Origin: Paramacrobiotus richtersi
Taxonomy: Eukaryota > Tardigrada > Eutardigrada > Parachela > Macrobiotidae
Direction of reading: 5' to 3'
Length of the DNA: 22,583 nt
Assembly (NCBI GenBank): GCA_034698045.1
Contig: JAQGAU010000929.1
Span: 1-22,583 of the forward strand
Shown here: positions 20,071 through 22,583 of the stretch, one piece after another
Numbering within the stretch: position 1 is the stretch's first letter
Layout of the letters: each line of letters begins with the position of its first letter
The notes under the pieces: generated by a model
Told to the model about the DNA's origin: nothing
Databases searched by the model: none
The model's input: only the letters and a program-made list of their open reading frames with translations
Program-made: the position numbers and the translations under genes

Positions 20071-22416
20071 TCATTCAGCAGGATAAAAGCGAAAAGAATG
20101 CACAATGATTTCCATCTCTTTCCCGGCACAAGGCACGTTCCCCCGACGATTTGACAGCCGAATGAAAACAGGAAGCGCTTTCTGTGGGATAGTCGGTCTG
20201 GAATTATACGACCAGCGGAAATACTCCCCGTTATTCGTGTTCTGCTGGTGGCCCCGCTGGGAACGAAAAGCGACGCTATTCTCTTTCCGATTATAGGAAT
20301 GCGTAGTGTCCCTATCCATAACAACAGTCTTTTCACAGCGGGGAACATTCGTAGCAGTGGACGCGCCAGAATGCCGGTTACGAACTGAAAATTTGACAAT
20401 ACACCGATTTTGGTTCATATGCGATCCGTCCTGCTGTCTCGCGTGATCTTCAGGGCATTTAACAAAATCGATACCAACACGTGGTTCATTCTCCGCCTGG
20501 CTGTACAGGGCGAAATCGACATTACAATCCAGCTGGTTCAGGCCTTCAATCTGGAACTCGTAGACACCGAAACCGAGAGCGTCGACTGACCGAATACCCG
20601 CCCCTTTCCAAACACCATCGTGTAGCGAAAAACGCAGATGGACGTGTCCATATTGATCGACAAAAACATTCCTTGCAGCCAGCATCCTGATGTTCGCATC
20701 GGAAGTGTTGACAACAAGCCACTGACGATCGCAAAAGGCAATGTTCGACGTCCGAGCAATTCCCGAGAACGGAATGTCGGGTTTCCTTGCAGCATGTTTG
20801 AACTGGTAAATTTTCAGCAGCTCCTCATTCAGCAGCAATCCAGTCTAAATACCGTTTAAACGTAAGTTATTATTAGTATTTTTATTATTACAACACACAG
20901 AGTTTTCTAATATGGAAGGAAGTCACATCAATAATTCAATACACTTACGGCTCCAGGACCATTGACGAGCTGGGCATCCTCCATCAATGGAAACCGGACC
21001 AAGAACAATGCCTCTCCGAGTACGCGGCGGTGATTGGTGGCAGTTGATTTCAACTGAGCGGTCCGACAAGCATTGGAGGCCCACCTAAACACGAGCATTG
21101 ACAGTCGCTAAACAACCGGAAGGCTAACGTAATACGTCCACGCACTGCCTGAACTTACCGCCCTGCGGCTTTGAACAATTCCTCTTCTTTGGCAATAAGC
21201 GTATCACGGCTGAATATTAGCCCCAAGGTCTCACTCTTCAGTTGCAGGAATGCCTGTGTCAACAGAAGCTCACTGCAGTAGGTGTCCACAATTTCCAGGC
21301 ACCTGCTGACTACGTCATCCGCATCCAAAACCTGTGCCTATAGCCAAGAAACGATGGAAAGTTTAAAATTACAGTCTCTGTAATTTGTACATCGATAGTT
21401 CACAGCAGCCGTTTTGGTTGCCTCAAGAGCAAAATTTCGACAGGAGTTTTTTTTTTTTATTTCGTACGTTACGAGAATTTTCTGGCTTGAATACCGACTT
21501 ATCTTCTGCTAAAGGCAATATCGAACCTTGTTTTGCTGTATACATTGGTTTTACAAAATTTCCTTCCGCCCTTCTACCACCCGCGGGTGTCGTAACAACG
21601 TGCACCCTTGGGCGCCCCAGCATCACAGCAGTTAATCAGTCCGTGAGGCTTTCATTTAGACTTAGTTTTCATATGAAACATCTGTTAACTTACGGCTTCC
21701 AGCAGAGTGAGACAAGTTCCCTTGTCAACATTCCTAATGGCATAGTAGGCGCAGGTATCCACCAGATCTGGTATGCCATACTTTTTTGCGCAGTACAGGG
21801 TCGGTAAAACGTTCTCCAGACTGAGGTTCTCGACAACATCTGTGTACAAGTATCTGCAATCAGAAAAAAAACCCTAAACCACAATTCGGATCCATCCCGA
21901 AAGTCAGTTTACTTCAGCATGACATCGAAGGCCTGTGGAAGTATGTCGGGGAGCTCGATTGTTTTCCCCGGGGCTGGAGGGATCTCTCCGTAAAACATCG
22001 TGTCGAACACGTCGCTCCCGAGGCTGAGTACAAATCTATAGGATCAACTACATGTCTGCTTGTATTAGCAAGCTCCCAACTCAACTAGAGCAATACCTAT
22101 GTGCGTGGAAGAGCCGTTCCTCTCCATACTGGCGTCCTACGGCAAACTGAACATCACTCCGTTCTCCGGTTCCAAGCATACGTTTCAGGCGCAGGCTGAC
22201 TCCAGGTGTTGCGCCACGCCATCCCCAGATAGCATGATTAGTTGTGGACACATGGGGACGAACAATGATCGGCGTATCCCCAGTTAATAATGGCTTCATA
22301 ATCATACGCTGGCCGCCAAAAGTAACGACGCTCTCAAATGAACCTCCCTGAATCATTTGACAGAGTTCTGCGGATGTCATAGTCGACGGTCTATCGCTTT
22401 GTATAATCAACGCCAT
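20071..22416 (-). CDS. BTB-BACK protein with a C-terminal GH16-like domain, third copy
   Basis: Exons are 22416-22097, 22035-21913, 21853-21694, 21337-21159, 21084-20949 and 20844-20071. The total is 1692 nt, or 563 residues, in frame through every GT-AG junction. The ATG at 22416 is the first in an open exon. The frame continues upstream to an AG near 22454, so another 5' exon is possible. Residues 1-60 are an N-terminal extension not seen in the sisters. BTB spans about 84-175 (G-E-R-S-D-V-Q-F-A-V-G, D-V-F-D-T-M-F-Y-G), and BACK with its following helices about 176-330. The GH16-like domain is about 335-561: F-V-D-Q-Y-G-H-V-H-L-R-F (367-378), W-K-G-A-G (385-389), L-G-F-G-V-Y-E-F (396-403), V-G-I-D-F (429-433), T-H-S-Y (487-490) and M-E-I-I-V-H-S-F-R-F (550-559). 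The last exon has no introns although the rest is split five times. Intron 3 is long (356 nt). Function as a Cullin-3 adaptor is inferred from the BTB-BACK part. Confidence 0.85.
21338..21693 (-). other. Enlarged intron 3 of the third BTB gene
   Basis: 356 nt, against 71 and 90 nt in the sister genes, with GTAAGT donor and CTATAG acceptor. It contains a T-run near 21448. It is open in one frame on each strand, but neither translation shows a recognisable domain. It is probably inserted or expanded non-coding sequence. Confidence 0.55.
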
Positions 22417-22583
22417 TATCTGGGACGGTGTATCGTCCTCTCCCGGCCAAAGTTCTGGAAAATGTGGAAACCGGTGTAAGTTTGTGGTTTTTCATAACGT
22501 TGTGCACTTAGGGTGGGTCTCGATTTCGAAGCGAATCTCGATACGGTACGCGGGCGTGGCTAAACGAAAGTTACGGCGCCGTA
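22417..22583. other. Upstream flank of the third BTB gene, GC-rich palindromic end
   Basis: Contains the possible acceptor near 22454 of an unseen upstream exon. The last 12 bases (22572-22583, TACGGCGCCGTA) form a perfect palindrome at the window edge. No TATA box was recognised. Confidence 0.4.

Noticed and set aside
20025..20399. Minus-strand ORF (124 codons) overlapping the end of the third BTB gene in another frame
   Set aside because: Alternative-frame shadow of the last exon. It is not kept in the other two copies.
21385..21807. Plus-strand ORF (140 codons) covering intron 3 of the third BTB gene
   Set aside because: It includes an intron and antisense exon 3 sequence, and its translation shows no recognisable domain.

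Overview
The window looks like nuclear DNA from a small-intron invertebrate metazoan. It is AT-rich, its genes are split by GT-AG introns of about 60-100 nt, and its best-recognised genes belong to the animal BTBD1/2/3/6 (BTB-BACK) family. The species cannot be fixed from sequence alone. An enoplean nematode-like genome is one guess, but nothing here proves it. No rRNA, tRNA, CRISPR or bacterial operon signal was seen.

Layout. (1) Positions 1-1000: an inverted repeat at the very start, then a decayed fragment of the 3' end of a BTB/lectin-like gene (about 330-545, minus). (2) About 1000-5240 and about 8030-12420: two diverged copies of one ~4 kb segment. Each carries a two-exon plus-strand gene for a small, unrecognised multi-pass membrane protein (2992-3872 and 9842-10754), plus a conserved candidate upstream exon. 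Copy 2 has a 426-bp terminal-inverted-repeat element (11978-12403) whose empty site is visible in copy 1. Copy 1 has a perfect 38-bp palindrome (2078-2115) that copy 2 lacks. (3) Between the two segments, on the minus strand, lies a secreted immunoglobulin-like gene with a frameshift and a possible in-frame stop (6360-7251). (4) 12869-22416: three tandem minus-strand paralogues with six exons each. Exons 2-5 are identical in length in all three.

The main result is the tandem family. Exons 1-5 encode an ordinary BTB-BACK module of the BTBD1/2/3/6 type. Where that family normally has its PHR domain, one long uninterrupted last exon encodes an unrelated beta-sandwich resembling bacterial non-catalytic GH16-like (concanavalin A-like) domains. 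The active-site acidic cluster does not appear to be kept. This suggests a Cullin-3-type substrate adaptor whose recognition domain has been swapped for a lectin-like, possibly horizontally acquired, domain. Two copies look intact. The third (12869-15312) keeps every splice site but has a stop codon and a 6-nt deletion in its BTB exon.

How the genes act together is inference only. The BTB-BACK-lectin proteins would be intracellular adaptors, while the membrane-protein pair and the Ig-like gene are unrelated neighbours. The interleaving of a BTB relic, the membrane genes and the BTB array suggests repeated local duplication.
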